Positions 1 through 7,416 of a stretch of 16,645 nt of DNA are shown piece by piece. This DNA comes from Candidatus Methylomirabilis sp. (lineage in GTDB: Bacteria; DYJV01): assembly GCA_020722945.1 (NCBI GenBank), contig DYJV01000053.1, positions 1 to 16,645 on the forward strand, in the 5' to 3' direction. Position numbers and translations under genes: made by a program. Each line of letters opens with the position of its first letter. The first letter of the stretch is position 1. The notes under the pieces were generated by a model that saw only the letters and a list, made by a program, of their open reading frames with translations, was not told the DNA's origin and searched no databases.

Positions 1-297
1 GGATCTGATATCTTTGATGAGTTAAGATTTACTTTTTGCCAATCAGGGGTCTTTTTTTTATTTTTTCTCTTTCATTCCTCTATTTTTATGTGAATTCTTT
101 AAAAAGCTATATAATCCAAGAAAAAAATAAAACCTCTCTGCTTTTATTTTTTATTCTATCAACTAACAACTATTTTACCCTTTTCCCCTTCAGCCTAATC
201 TTCTACGAATCAGACAAGAATTAGATTACATTTGGGTAGGTTTACTTTTCTGATAAATTTCTTGTTTTGGATAATAAATTTATGTTATAAACATATT
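1..297. other. AT-rich left edge and leader, no supported gene
   Basis: This stretch is very rich in T and A on the plus strand. A 62-codon open frame with a TTG start (36-224) is mostly Phe, Leu, Ser and Tyr, has no ribosome binding site, and looks like a by-product of base composition. A TATAAT hexamer at 110-115 could be a -10 box for the rightward genes, but I see no good -35 box 16-18 bases upstream. Positions 2-25 could be the last codons of a gene that enters from the left, which cannot be tested here. Confidence 0.3.
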
Positions 298-1002
298 GTG
301 ACTACAAAATTTGATATTTTTAAAAATCTATTCACGAATCAATACGGCTTTGATACATGCAAAGAAGATATTGCAAAATTACTTAGACAAACAAAATCTA
401 TCCATATAAAAAAGGGTAGCAAACTCGATCTTGACACTTTAAGTAAAAATTACCCCATTGCATACATAGTAGAGGGTCAATTTACCATCACATTTAAAAA
501 CAACAAAATAATCTCAATAAGATCAAAAGAGCCTTTTCTTATAGGAGAAACAAGTTATATTAGGTTAATAACAGGTGAATCTCTAATTACCAGATTCGGG
601 GATATCCTTGCAGAAACTGATTTGGAAATATTCCTTATAGATCTAAATACTGTTTTGAACAACAATATCTCTAAGGATATGCAGGATATAATGGTTGATA
701 ATATCACTATCTCTATAATTAAAAAAATAATAGTTATGAACTCTATCTTAGAAAAATATTCAGAGTTAAATCAACAGCTAATACTTTTATTTACTGAAGA
801 GAGTTCTGATACTTCTACTAACTTTATAAACAAATTTAAAAAGATAGCTTCAAGAAAAATTGACAAAGAGACTCCCCATATTTCAAAAAATATAGAAAAT
901 TCAAATTATTTCAATACAACTAATCTATCAGATTTTTTATCAAATAAGAAAGAGGATATATTAAAAAAATTTTTTTTACCTAAGGATATATATTTTACCT
1001 AA
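298..1002 (+). CDS. Degenerate cyclic-nucleotide-binding-domain protein (first of two)
   Basis: This is a likely cNMP-binding-fold protein of about 234 residues. The middle part follows the fold's pattern: a YIVEGQF strand, a FLIGETS turn like the G-E-x-S phosphate cassette, then an acidic ILAETDLEIFLID stretch where family members have the last beta strands and hinge. The arginine usual in the phosphate cassette is not evident, so ligand binding is doubtful. I see no helix-turn-helix, so it is probably not a DNA-binding CRP/FNR regulator. The second half is Lys/Asn/Ser-rich and low in complexity. No start has a Shine-Dalgarno sequence. GTG at 298 is chosen; TTG at 232 would add a hydrophobic 22-residue N-terminus. 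The frame ends just after an A7T8 tract (963-977), 19 bases before the next cNMP frame, which lies in the +1 frame, so the two may be halves of one gene. Confidence 0.55.
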   Translation: MTTKFDIFKNLFTNQYGFDTCKEDIAKLLRQTKSIHIKKGSKLDLDTLSKNYPIAYIVEGQFTITFKNNKIISIRSKEPFLIGETSYIRLITGESLITRFGDILAETDLEIFLIDLNTVLNNNISKDMQDIMVDNITISIIKKIIVMNSILEKYSELNQQLILLFTEESSDTSTNFINKFKKIASRKIDKETPHISKNIENSNYFNTTNLSDFLSNKKEDILKKFFLPKDIYFT

Positions 1003-1021
1003 AATAGAGTCATTATCAAAA

Positions 1022-1525
1022 TTGAATGACAACCTTATATTTTTGATAGCAAAATATGGTCAATGGTTGAAAATTAGACAAGGTGAAACTATAATATATG
1101 AAAGAGCTCTTTCAGACGGATTTTTCTATATAGTAGTTAATGGAAAAGTAAATATCTTTAAAAACGATCTAAAAATAAACCAACTATCAGGGACTTTTTT
1201 AATTGGTGAAATATCTCTTATTAAGCAGATAAAGGGTGAAAATATAAGACGGACAGCTACTGTTGTAGCTGATCAGGATACAATATTAATAAAAGTCAAT
1301 ATGGATTATATCACAAAATTTAATAAGGAGCTAAGTTTATCATTTCATAAGAGTATTATTATCCAAATGAAAGAGCGTCTTATAAATACAAATGAAGAGA
1401 CAATAAAAAACAAATTTACCTTACAAAAATTGCTTGAAGATCTGAATATAAACCAAAAATATCCAGAATCATTTATACAAACATTAAAAGATATCATCAG
1501 AAACAGTGAAAATATAGATATATAG
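1022..1525 (+). CDS. Cyclic-nucleotide-binding-domain protein (second of two)
   Basis: This 167-residue protein is a clearer cNMP/CRP-like sensor domain. Visible in order are KIRQGETIIYE, SDGFFYIVVNGKVNI, the GTFLIGEISLI phosphate-cassette region and ATVVADQDTILIKV, followed by two helices (about residues 95-165). No helix-turn-helix follows, so a stand-alone sensor or protein-interaction role is more likely than direct DNA binding; that is inference. The TTG at 1022 has no Shine-Dalgarno sequence. The same frame stays open well upstream, through the end of the previous gene, giving residues (ILPKIESLSKLND) that suit the helix usually preceding this fold. The true N-terminus may therefore lie upstream, or be supplied by a frameshift from the preceding frame. 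The next gene follows after 13 bases, so they are probably cotranscribed. Confidence 0.6.
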   Translation: MNDNLIFLIAKYGQWLKIRQGETIIYERALSDGFFYIVVNGKVNIFKNDLKINQLSGTFLIGEISLIKQIKGENIRRTATVVADQDTILIKVNMDYITKFNKELSLSFHKSIIIQMKERLINTNEETIKNKFTLQKLLEDLNINQKYPESFIQTLKDIIRNSENIDI

Positions 1526-1538
1526 ATCGGAGTATTTT

Positions 1539-1742
1539 ATGACTGAACAAAATAAAAAGAGTGGCAATATTCCCCCTTGTCTTACTGGGGAGGTAAATTT
1601 CTGTAGAGGGTGCCCAGGATGGGAATATATGATAAATGCACAGAGAGAGGAAAACTCTTTATGGAGTAAATTCCCTGTTTACTGCACAGTGACTGGGTTG
1701 ACTATCTATCCTGAAAATATCAAAAACAAAGAGGAGGTTTAA
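1539..1742 (+). CDS. Small four-cysteine protein of unknown function
   Basis: I do not recognise this 67-residue protein. It starts at ATG 1539, six bases after a CGGAG ribosome binding site (1528-1532), the best translation signal in the rightward group. Its cysteines are C14, C22, C25 and C49 (C-x7-C-x2-C-x23-C), set in PPCLTGEVNFCRGCPGW and FPVYCTVTG. Four cysteines with this spacing could hold zinc or an iron-sulfur cluster; that is inference. There is no signal peptide or membrane segment. It follows the cNMP frames closely, which suggests a shared transcript and perhaps a role in the same sensing unit. Its stop codon (1740-1742) lies in the loop of the terminator hairpin shared with the convergent acs genes. 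Confidence 0.65.
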   Translation: MTEQNKKSGNIPPCLTGEVNFCRGCPGWEYMINAQREENSLWSKFPVYCTVTGLTIYPENIKNKEEV

Positions 1743-1756
1743 CCCTCCTCTTTGTT
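1725..1756. terminator. Convergent (bidirectional) rho-independent terminator
   Basis: A perfect 13-bp stem (AACAAAGAGGAGG, 1725-1737, with its complement at 1744-1756) closes a 6-base loop. Read on the minus strand it is followed by a T run (complement of the A's at 1722-1726), so it is a good terminator for the acsE end of the leftward operon, whose stop codon is only three bases away. On the plus strand the tail is TATATTAAA, weaker but possibly effective for the rightward group. Confidence 0.88.
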
Positions 1757-1759
1757 ATA

Positions 1760-2752
1760 TTAAACTTCCATTTCAAGCCATGAGTGTGAATATAAAACTT
1801 TACCTGTCAATACAAGGAAAGATTTGTAGTATTCAAGCTCAATACCTTTTAACTCCTTAGGATTAATCTTTGGCTTACTTTTGTAATCTGTATTCCCATC
1901 AATGTATGCATGAACATATGGGAATGTCTCTTCATCAAGCTCATGAGCCATAAATCTTCCAGCAAGATCCACAAGGTTACTTCTTTGACCTTTGCAAAGA
2001 GCCATCATATCTTTGTCATAAGCATCAACTATAGATGAATGGATTCCCAATACCATATGCATCGCTTGGTAAGGACCATTTAATTTAGGTCTCAACTCTG
2101 TAGAAACACCATTTGAAACATTTGATAAACCACATGTTGAAAGAGCTCCAGGAGCAAACTCAGGGATCATTGGCAGAAATTCAAGGAATGATATTACCTG
2201 ACCAAGACTTACGCTTACAGGAAGAACTATAGGGTCTATCCACATTTTGTTCTCTGGAACTCCAAATTCCATAGCTTTGGCATAAATTGCACCTGCACAA
2301 TCTCCTCTTTCATTTACATCTCTTGGGATACCTTCATCACTAAGTGTCAATGCAACAAAGTTACATTTGTATTTAGCAACAAGAGGCATTCTCTCATTCA
2401 TAGATGTAGGCTGAGCAGAAATTGAATTTAGGAGTGTTCTTTCAGGATTTCTAACAACTTTCAATCCTGCCTCAATAGCAACAGTATTTGTAGTATCAAG
2501 AGCTATCGGGATTTCATCACCAACTCTTTTATCAACTTCTTGAACAGTTTTCACAAGCCAAGCCATCATTTCATCACCAGCTTTTCTTGCAGGACCTAAG
2601 TTTAGGTCGATCATAGTTGCACCCGCTGCTATCTCCTCTTCACACATCTTTTGAACTGGAGCAGCAATTCTCTCTTTGATAGCAGGACCTATTGTTTTAG
2701 ACATAATATTGATACTTTCAGCAAGTGTCTCTATTTTGTATTTTACAGACAT
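1760..2752 (-). CDS. acsE: Methyltetrahydrofolate:corrinoid/iron-sulfur protein methyltransferase AcsE
   Basis: AcsE transfers the methyl group of methyl-THF to the Co(I) centre of the corrinoid iron-sulfur protein in the cytoplasmic Wood-Ljungdahl pathway. The 330-residue protein is a pterin-binding TIM barrel: DLNLGP at 49-54, LDTTN at 85-89 (Asp86 matching the pterin-binding Asp of the Moorella enzyme), LLNS near 109, WIDPIVLP at 171-178 and GLSNVSNG at 208-215, whose Asn211 corresponds to the catalytic Asn199. The classical enzyme is about 262 residues. The extra length lies mostly between about 251 and 307, before a final YYKSFLVLTGKVLYSHSWLEM that aligns with the usual C-terminal helix. 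ATG at 2752 follows a GGGGGAGAG ribosome binding site. It is last in the operon, 18 bases after acsC. Confidence 0.93.
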   Translation of the reverse strand: MSVKYKIETLAESINIMSKTIGPAIKERIAAPVQKMCEEEIAAGATMIDLNLGPARKAGDEMMAWLVKTVQEVDKRVGDEIPIALDTTNTVAIEAGLKVVRNPERTLLNSISAQPTSMNERMPLVAKYKCNFVALTLSDEGIPRDVNERGDCAGAIYAKAMEFGVPENKMWIDPIVLPVSVSLGQVISFLEFLPMIPEFAPGALSTCGLSNVSNGVSTELRPKLNGPYQAMHMVLGIHSSIVDAYDKDMMALCKGQRSNLVDLAGRFMAHELDEETFPYVHAYIDGNTDYKSKPKINPKELKGIELEYYKSFLVLTGKVLYSHSWLEMEV

Positions 2753-2770
2753 ATTTCTCTCCCCCTTATA

Positions 2771-4120
2771 TTATTTACCTTGTCTTCCTTTTAAAAATGC
2801 TGGGATATCAGCAGCTTCTCTTGTCCCAATAACCACTTGCCACTCATCACCCAACTCTTCCTGAAGCTCTCCACTTATCTGAGCTACATAACCAGGAATA
2901 ATAACTTCTCTATGTTTTACTTTATCTGAGATTCCACTCTTCTTGATAAATGGAGCAATTGCATCTGCAACAAATTTACCAGCAGACCATGCTGTAAGAA
3001 CTGACATCCCTTCAACATCCATAATAACAAGCCATGTAGGCACTCTACTTGCTTCAACAACAGCCGCAACAATAAAGTATGTAAGAGCAAAGTTTGTAGT
3101 AACAATAACTTGTGAATTCTCATCAGGATTATTGATAGGATAGATACCCTGCTCAACAACCATAGGTCTTTGTGGGTCTGTGTAGATGTTTAATCTCTGG
3201 ATTCCGAGAGGAAGCAATATTTCTGGTTTAGCATCTGAAATAACTATGATTCCTGCATATTTAGCAATAGCAAGAGCTGCTAAAACAGTTTCTTTTATTG
3301 GATCGGTCGTCATCTCACATGGAAAAACAATTGTTGGATAGCCAAGATTTCTATTTTTCTGCTTTAATGCAGCTCTTCTAATAAAAACATTGTCTTGAAA
3401 CATAGCTTTTGCACTTCTTGCTTCTGTATCAAGGATAATATCTTTAACCCCAGCTCCAACAATTTTAGCAGTAAGAGCTTCAGCTTTTTCAATAGACGCT
3501 TTAAGAACAAGTGAGCATTCGTTATCTTTTGCTATTGCAACAACTTTGTCAAGATTTGCTTCTGTCGCACAATATACAACAGCTTTTAAACCTTTGAGAA
3601 GTGCTGCACCTTTTGCAAGAGCATCAAGATTGTCACTCATAATCATAATAGGTTTTTTGGTAGCATTTTTTACTTTCTCTACTAATGCAGTAAATTTGCC
3701 AGCATCACCAGAATCATTTTTTACAGCAGCAAGGTGAGCTTTTAATAAATAACCAACCCTTTCAAATGATATATCATTGAAATTTTTGAGTTTTGCATCA
3801 ATAGCTGCATCAGTTTCACTGTCTTTAAAAAGAACAGCTATCGCAGGTGCATTTACAAAAGTTTTATCATGTCTAAAAAGAACAAGCTCTTCACCAATCT
3901 TAAGCTGATTATCGCCTGTTCCAAGAACAACCCCTCTTATAGGAGGTGCACTTGCTTCAGCCAACTCTGCCTTAGCTTCTTCACTTACATACGGACATTT
4001 TGCCAACTCTGCTTTGCCCTGAGCGAGTTTCATAGCAAAAGCCAGACATGTAGGATCACCACACTCTTTACAATTTTTCTTAGGTAATAATTTTAGTATC
4101 TGAATACCTGTTAAGCCCAT
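2771..4120 (-). CDS. acsC: Corrinoid/iron-sulfur protein large (gamma) subunit AcsC
   Basis: AcsC carries both the [4Fe-4S] cluster and the corrinoid that shuttles the methyl group from AcsE to the A-cluster of AcsB. The N-terminus shows the cluster motif C17-x2-C20-x4-C25-x16-C42. A TIM-barrel region follows (for example PTIVFPCEMTTDPI), then a C-terminal Rossmann-like corrinoid-binding part with FALTYFIVAAVVEASRVPTWLVIMDVEG in its early portion. At 449 residues it is close to the Moorella subunit. ATG at 4120 has an AAGGAG ribosome binding site seven bases upstream. It lies between acsB (70 bases upstream, with an RNA hairpin in the gap) and acsE. Its partner AcsD is encoded before acsB rather than next to it. 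Confidence 0.95.
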   Translation of the reverse strand: MGLTGIQILKLLPKKNCKECGDPTCLAFAMKLAQGKAELAKCPYVSEEAKAELAEASAPPIRGVVLGTGDNQLKIGEELVLFRHDKTFVNAPAIAVLFKDSETDAAIDAKLKNFNDISFERVGYLLKAHLAAVKNDSGDAGKFTALVEKVKNATKKPIMIMSDNLDALAKGAALLKGLKAVVYCATEANLDKVVAIAKDNECSLVLKASIEKAEALTAKIVGAGVKDIILDTEARSAKAMFQDNVFIRRAALKQKNRNLGYPTIVFPCEMTTDPIKETVLAALAIAKYAGIIVISDAKPEILLPLGIQRLNIYTDPQRPMVVEQGIYPINNPDENSQVIVTTNFALTYFIVAAVVEASRVPTWLVIMDVEGMSVLTAWSAGKFVADAIAPFIKKSGISDKVKHREVIIPGYVAQISGELQEELGDEWQVVIGTREAADIPAFLKGRQGK

Positions 4121-4157
4121 TTTTAAACTCCTTCCATAAATTTTTACAGTATAATTG

Positions 4158-4186
4158 AAGAAAAGGGGAGTGTATCCCCCTCTCCT
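4158..4186 (-). other. Intercistronic RNA hairpin between acsB and acsC
   Basis: On the minus strand GGGGA (4179-4175) pairs with TCCCC (4169-4165) around a 5-base loop. The stem extends outward through A-U, G-C and G-U pairs to about 12 bp (4186-4175 with 4169-4158). The 3' arm includes TTTTCTT, but much of that T tract is consumed by the stem, so it is a poor classical terminator. It could reduce read-through into acsC and acsE or stabilise the upstream acsB message end; both are inference. Confidence 0.5.
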
Positions 4187-4190
4187 TTTT

Positions 4191-6410
4191 TTACATTAAT
4201 GGTTCCATTTCTAATGCTGGATGTCCAACTTTCTGCATAAACTCATATAACTCTTCTTCTGTAGTGCAATTCTCTTCAGTTGCAATCTTGTCATAGAGAT
4301 CAGGGACATTAACTTCTTGAGCTCTTTTTTTGATTTGCTCAGCTAAGAACTCTTTTAATGCTTTAGGCAGCCATGCAAGTCTAAGAATACTACCTTCAGC
4401 AGATATAAATTTCTTTGAAGCAATAAATAATTTTGAAATACCTACAAAACCTGGTGTCTGCAAACCGCCACCAACTGTCCCTGCTAATGTAGAGAATCTC
4501 ATACCACAAGGTGTATCACCTGTGTAATCCCTGTCAACAACCATTACAGCATTACATTGAGGCAAGAATGCTGCGATAGCCTCAAAGCAACCACAAGATG
4601 TCATAGGTGCATCCATAATAGAGTAAGCAGAAGCATATTCTATGGTTTGTCCAGATTTTGAATAAATAAATTCATCTGTATTTTTCCATCTACCTTTTAC
4701 AATATCAATAACTTCACCTTTTGGGATAGGTTGGTTTGGACCTGTAGGGTTAATCTCGAAAGAAGCTTTACAGTCAAGCATATTGTATGCTCCGCAAAGA
4801 CCCGGTCTTTCAGGAGTAATAACGCAAACATGGCTTGGTGCAAAAGATTGACACAAAGTACATGAGTAGTATGTATCAACATCTTCATCTCTCATACCTG
4901 CAAGTCTTGTATCTCTCTCATGCCAAACTTTTTTGGCTTTTTCAAGAAGCTCTTTTACTTTGTCCATCTCTGTGTAAATTGTAACCTGAGCTTTGTCAAT
5001 AATTGCACCAAAATCTTGGTGTAATTTGTCGTGTAAAATCTGTCCAAGGTGTTTTAATCTAAAACCAGCATCAAAACTTTTTTTAGATAATCTCATCCAT
5101 AATATATCTCTCTGTCCAATATGGAGAACACCTTCAGCTTCATTTAATAAGTGGTGAAACTGTCTTTCGATAATTGGCTCAAACTCTTTTTGGAATTTTC
5201 TACCTGCAACTTCTACCCAAATTGAAATAGGTGTCAATCCACCCTCTGGTAATTCATCTATATCTTTTCCAACTATTGTAATTTTGTTGTCTTCAATTTC
5301 ACTGAGGTCTTTGCTTTCGCAGAACTCAAATCCAACTGATTTAGGTCCACCAAGCTCAAGTCTCATCTGCTCTTTGTTGATTCTCTCACCCTCAAAAGCA
5401 GGACCATAAGATACAGGAACATCAACTTTCTTAATAACAATTTTGAGACCTCTTACTTCGATAGCTTTAGCAACAATACGATCATGAGGAATATTTGAAA
5501 CAACGTGCTCATAAGTACAAATACCTGTAGGTAATATCTCAGGGATATCACTGTCAGCTATTGTTGGGAAACCGTAGTTGATAGCACCAGCTGCTGCTGC
5601 ATACCATTCGTCTGTAACTTTGCCAAATGCCAAAACAAAAGCAAATATTCTATTTTTGTTGTATCTTAATACTTTTTTGTAGTCTCCCGGTTTTGCACCA
5701 CCAAAACTCATAGAAGCTCTTGTTGCGAAACCAACAGCGTGTATTGCTGCTGAAACATCTTTACCAAAAGGAACAAGCCTTGTATCCCATCCAAGCTGAA
5801 CACCCTCTTCTTTAAGCTGCTCAGCCATATTTTTACCATTATGATCTGCTGCCATAAAAACATAAAGATACTTCTCTTGTAACTCTTTTGCTATCTTAAC
5901 AGCTGTAGCATTATCAGGTGCAGCTCCAACAATAGCAGCAAATCCTGGTGCAGAACCATCAACAAACTCTACCCCTCTTTTTCTCATAATAACATCATCT
6001 GCTGCACCAAGCCATATATTGCTTGATTCTGGGTCAATATACTCTGTTCCTGCTGGTAAATATGGGCACTTGTCAGGATCTATATATTTAAGAGCTTCTT
6101 CAATATCGTAAGCAAACAGAGTTGCCATACCTGCATCGAGTGTTGGTCCTAAATATGGAAGCCACATATTTTCAGTTGGAACATCAGGAAGAAGAGCTTT
6201 ACATCTTTCAACAATCGCTGGCATATCACCAAGTTTCTCTATTTTGATGCCAAGGTTTCCATAAATAATCGGCAAGAAATAAGCTGTATTTGGATAAGCT
6301 ACTGCTTTATCAGCTCCATACTGCTTGATTGCATCGTTAACCTTTTTTTCAACTCTTTTTACTATTTCGTGTGCACCTCTTATTGCTGCACTTGCAATAA
6401 TTTTAGACAT
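4191..6410 (-). CDS. acsB: Acetyl-CoA synthase (CO-methylating) catalytic subunit AcsB
   Basis: AcsB condenses CO, a methyl group from the corrinoid protein and CoA into acetyl-CoA at a Ni-Ni-[4Fe-4S] A-cluster. All A-cluster ligands are present: C517 and C520 (CTLC), C529 (SHVC), C539 (PGLC) and the C606-G607-C608 loop that holds the distal nickel. Each is shifted by exactly 11 from the Moorella residues C506, C509, C518, C528, C595 and C597. At 739 residues it has the long N-terminal region of bacterial enzymes that docks on CO dehydrogenase, unlike the short archaeal type. ATG at 6410 follows a GGAGG ribosome binding site. It sits between acsD and acsC. No acsA/cooS gene is nearby, so the CO dehydrogenase partner must be encoded elsewhere. 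Confidence 0.97.
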   Translation of the reverse strand: MSKIIASAAIRGAHEIVKRVEKKVNDAIKQYGADKAVAYPNTAYFLPIIYGNLGIKIEKLGDMPAIVERCKALLPDVPTENMWLPYLGPTLDAGMATLFAYDIEEALKYIDPDKCPYLPAGTEYIDPESSNIWLGAADDVIMRKRGVEFVDGSAPGFAAIVGAAPDNATAVKIAKELQEKYLYVFMAADHNGKNMAEQLKEEGVQLGWDTRLVPFGKDVSAAIHAVGFATRASMSFGGAKPGDYKKVLRYNKNRIFAFVLAFGKVTDEWYAAAAGAINYGFPTIADSDIPEILPTGICTYEHVVSNIPHDRIVAKAIEVRGLKIVIKKVDVPVSYGPAFEGERINKEQMRLELGGPKSVGFEFCESKDLSEIEDNKITIVGKDIDELPEGGLTPISIWVEVAGRKFQKEFEPIIERQFHHLLNEAEGVLHIGQRDILWMRLSKKSFDAGFRLKHLGQILHDKLHQDFGAIIDKAQVTIYTEMDKVKELLEKAKKVWHERDTRLAGMRDEDVDTYYSCTLCQSFAPSHVCVITPERPGLCGAYNMLDCKASFEINPTGPNQPIPKGEVIDIVKGRWKNTDEFIYSKSGQTIEYASAYSIMDAPMTSCGCFEAIAAFLPQCNAVMVVDRDYTGDTPCGMRFSTLAGTVGGGLQTPGFVGISKLFIASKKFISAEGSILRLAWLPKALKEFLAEQIKKRAQEVNVPDLYDKIATEENCTTEEELYEFMQKVGHPALEMEPLM

Positions 6411-6443
6411 ATTCTAAACCTCCATAGTTTTTATGCCTTCATG

Positions 6444-6461
6444 GCTTAAAATTTTTTAAGC
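6444..6461 (-). repeat. Inverted repeat spanning the acsD stop codon
   Basis: GCTTAAAA (6444-6451) and its exact complement (6454-6461) are separated by two bases. The arm nearer acsD contains that gene's TAA stop (6458-6456). No long T tract follows on the minus strand, so this is more likely an mRNA structure at the acsD-acsB junction than a terminator. It is mostly A/T and could be partly due to base composition. Confidence 0.4.
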
Positions 6462-7400
6462 ATATAACTCCGCTATAAGCTCTTTTAAAACTGAAACAGA
6501 TTTTGGATGTCTCATAATTAGGATAGATGAACCAGCGGTCAAAACATCAAGTGCTGTCAATGATTCCATCAATATCCCTCTTGTAGTTTGATCACCAAAA
6601 GTTGGAACTTCTTCAATCGGAAGCATAGCTTCTCTTGTCTTCCAAGCTTCTTTTGCAAGATCATTGATGAGTGGTAACTGCATTTTCCCATCATTTTGAG
6701 TCAATGCTGCCAATGAAATTCTCTCCATAACAGAGTATGAATACTCTATACCATAACCCAATGAACCAGTAGTAGGATCCATAACTATCTTCTCTAATGG
6801 TAAACCTAAGTTTTCACAAAGAATATTAAGCTGTTTTGCGAGGTTTACATCAATAGAAGATTTAGCAATAATACAGTGTCCATACCCAATAGCTGAAGCA
6901 GCTATCTTCTTGTAATTTGCCTCCTCAGCAGGACCAAAAAGCATATTTTCGTTTGGAAAAGCTTCCATTATAGCAGGTAATACCGCCTGATCCTTCTCAA
7001 CATTTCCACAACCCCATACAATAACAGGAACATTAACTGCACCTTTTACAGCTTTTACAACAGCAATTGCATCAGCACTGCTTTTGTTTTTACCATTAGG
7101 GTCAGTGCCTGCAAGTTGAACAACTATTGCCTGAGCACCACATTCATTTACACATTTTTTAGCCCATGCAGCAGGATCATTAAATACACTTTTAAAAGTG
7201 TCTGCTACTGCTGGAGGCCATGTTTCTGGTGCAACATCAAAAACCTCCATAGCTATAATAGGTTTGTTGCCCCAAGTTCCCTCAAATGTGCATAGTGGCA
7301 TTGAATCATAACCACCAACACTAACTGCGTTGTCACCTTTTCCCAAAGTAACAACCTTTACTTTACCTGAATAATTTTCCTTTGGAATTGCAAAAGCCAT
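6456..7400 (-). CDS. acsD: Corrinoid/iron-sulfur protein small (beta) subunit AcsD
   Basis: AcsD pairs with AcsC to form the corrinoid iron-sulfur protein and helps cap the corrinoid at the subunit interface; it has no cluster of its own. The 314-residue sequence is a TIM barrel typical of the family: GGYDSMPLCTFEG near the N-terminus, IAMEVFDVAPETWP, VIVWGCGNVEKD, VMDPTTGSLGYGIEYSYSVM and a C-terminal LTALDVLTAGSSILIMRHP. It is similar in length to the approximately 320-residue Moorella subunit. ATG at 7400 follows an AAGGAG ribosome binding site. It is 16 bases after cooC and 45 bases before acsB. Having acsD ahead of acsB and acsC after it separates the two CoFeSP subunits, unlike the Moorella order. 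Confidence 0.95.
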   Translation of the reverse strand: MAFAIPKENYSGKVKVVTLGKGDNAVSVGGYDSMPLCTFEGTWGNKPIIAMEVFDVAPETWPPAVADTFKSVFNDPAAWAKKCVNECGAQAIVVQLAGTDPNGKNKSSADAIAVVKAVKGAVNVPVIVWGCGNVEKDQAVLPAIMEAFPNENMLFGPAEEANYKKIAASAIGYGHCIIAKSSIDVNLAKQLNILCENLGLPLEKIVMDPTTGSLGYGIEYSYSVMERISLAALTQNDGKMQLPLINDLAKEAWKTREAMLPIEEVPTFGDQTTRGILMESLTALDVLTAGSSILIMRHPKSVSVLKELIAELYA

Positions 7401-7416
7401 TTCCCACTCCTTTCTT

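Noticed and set aside
36-224. 62-codon plus-strand open frame
   Set aside because: TTG start, no ribosome binding site, and composition dominated by Phe, Leu and Ser from a T-rich stretch; no family pattern.
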